From: Scrofimicrobium canadense
GTDB lineage: Bacteria; Actinomycetota; Actinomycetes; Actinomycetales; Actinomycetaceae
Assembly: GCF_009696615.1 (NCBI RefSeq)
Contig: NZ_VULO01000008.1
Location: 1-64,000 of the forward strand
DNA length: 64,000 nt
Direction of reading: 5' to 3'
Positions within the stretch are counted from its first letter, which is position 1. Every line of letters starts with the position of its first letter. Under the pieces are notes generated by a model. That model was given only the letters and a program-made list of their open reading frames with translations, had not been told where the DNA came from and did not search any database. Made by a program: the position numbers and the translations under genes. Positions 63,368 through 64,000 of the stretch are shown piece after piece.

Positions 63368-64000
63368 CTACATGAGTTGGGCGCTTTTTGTCCTCAGCAA
63401 TTCCACTACTTCCGCTAGCGAGAGCTGAGCGACATTGTTCTTATAGTTATTTGCTTCCAGAGTCTTTTGCGCAACTATCTCAATATCTTCTAGGGGCACA
63501 TTGATTTCTTCAAGAGTCATCCGCATACCGATATTCGCCTTCACCACGTTGAGACGATCAGCAGCCTCGTCAGCATCCTTAAAGCCAATCCTCTGTAGCA
63601 GCGTGTTAATTTCGGGCCTAGCCTGAGCATTGACACGTATCCATGCATCTTCTGTAAAGGCTGTAGCCTCGCCATGGGGGACCCCATACTTTGACGTGAG
63701 GTAGTACGATGCCGCGTGCGAACCAGTGGTTCCAGTCTGCGAGAACGCTAAGCCTGCAATCAGACTGGCAAGCATCATTGCATCAATGCTGTCATGGTCT
63801 TTATCATTCACAGCCTTCTCGAGGTTCGCGAAGGCAATCTCAGCCCCATTGAGCGCATTCATGTCGCTCAGTGGAGTGTGTTTGACGCTGCTGAGAGCAT
63901 CGAGACAGTGAGCTATGACGTCTACGCCCGCTGTAGCAATAATCCGTGGCGGTGCAGAATAGACCAGCGTTGAATCGACTATGGCAAGTTCGGGAAATAG
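63368..64000 (-). CDS. Iron-containing alcohol dehydrogenase family, C-terminal part (cut by window end)
   Basis: The frame is open from the window end at 64000 and reads LFPELAIVDSTLVYSAPPRI, then a metal-ligand His in GVDVIAHCLDA, and further on GVPHGEATA with the second His group. These are features of the iron-dependent ADH family (FucO/EutG/MaoB type). About 210 of an expected 380 residues are inside the window; the N-terminal NAD-binding domain is outside. Specificity cannot be told. Ala-rich helices at the end are normal for the family. Confidence 0.85.
   Translation of the reverse strand, partial: LFPELAIVDSTLVYSAPPRIIATAGVDVIAHCLDALSSVKHTPLSDMNALNGAEIAFANLEKAVNDKDHDSIDAMMLASLIAGLAFSQTGTTGSHAASYYLTSKYGVPHGEATAFTEDAWIRVNAQARPEINTLLQRIGFKDADEAADRLNVVKANIGMRMTLEEINVPLEDIEIVAQKTLEANNYKNNVAQLSLAEVVELLRTKSAQLM

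Overview
The window looks like chromosomal DNA of a moderate-GC Gram-positive actinobacterium, most likely Actinomycetaceae or a close relative. Supporting signs are the paired clpP1/clpP2 genes, an Eis-type acetyltransferase, a phosphoketolase, a valyl-tRNA synthetase of the GWDDNGL type, type VII secretion (WXG100 plus EccC/EssC) genes, and operator sequences resembling actinobacterial ClgR, HspR and DtxR/IdeR sites. No species is claimed.

Positions 1-24 kb are mostly housekeeping genes. They comprise a transporter fragment, a PAP2 phosphatase, the lepA-trmB-hemW operon, rpsT, holA-comEC-comEA (DNA uptake and replication), a Na+/H+ antiporter, proC, valS, an acyl-CoA ligase, a chorismate mutase, clpX-clpP2-clpP1, tig and an eis-like gene. 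A tRNA-Gly(TCC) gene at 24.04 kb marks the edge of an accessory region.

Positions 24.4-39.2 kb form the accessory region. Next to the tRNA is an IS30-type element (24385-26021) with a decayed transposase, abutting a truncated IS3-type element that itself cut a small gene. A minus-strand polymorphic-toxin locus follows (26.8-33.8 kb), read from high to low coordinates. It has a WXG100 protein, a second small Esx/EspC-like protein, a full toxin with an HNH-type nuclease tip and an adjacent putative immunity gene. After these comes a tail of extra immunity genes interleaved with promoterless toxin tips (GH-E-like, TreTu-like, REase-like). One tip is attached to a roughly 96 % identical copy of the full toxin's membrane-linker DNA, so the tail reads as a reservoir of exchangeable or discarded toxin tips. 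Diverging from it is a 1458-aa EccC/EssC ATPase with two small coupled genes. No other type VII core components lie in the window.

Positions 39.2-45 kb hold a two-component system diverging from a lipoprotein/adaptor/ABC ATPase/permease operon, with an 11-bp-period direct repeat between them that could be the regulator's binding site. From 45 to 64 kb come a heme oxygenase behind a DtxR-like box, phosphoketolase xfp behind a LacI-like operator, fba, a SpoU methylase, a MATE transporter, a HAD phosphatase, an SDR, exonuclease III, a serine hydrolase with a TetR regulator, clpB behind a HAIR element, membrane proteins, a siderophore-interacting protein behind a second DtxR-like box, a TauE/SafE permease and the 3' part of an iron-type alcohol dehydrogenase cut by the window end.

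The strongest leads for follow-up are the toxin-tip array, a 64-bp element found in two distant convergent intergenic regions, and the set of candidate operators for stress (ClgR, HspR), iron and sugar control.
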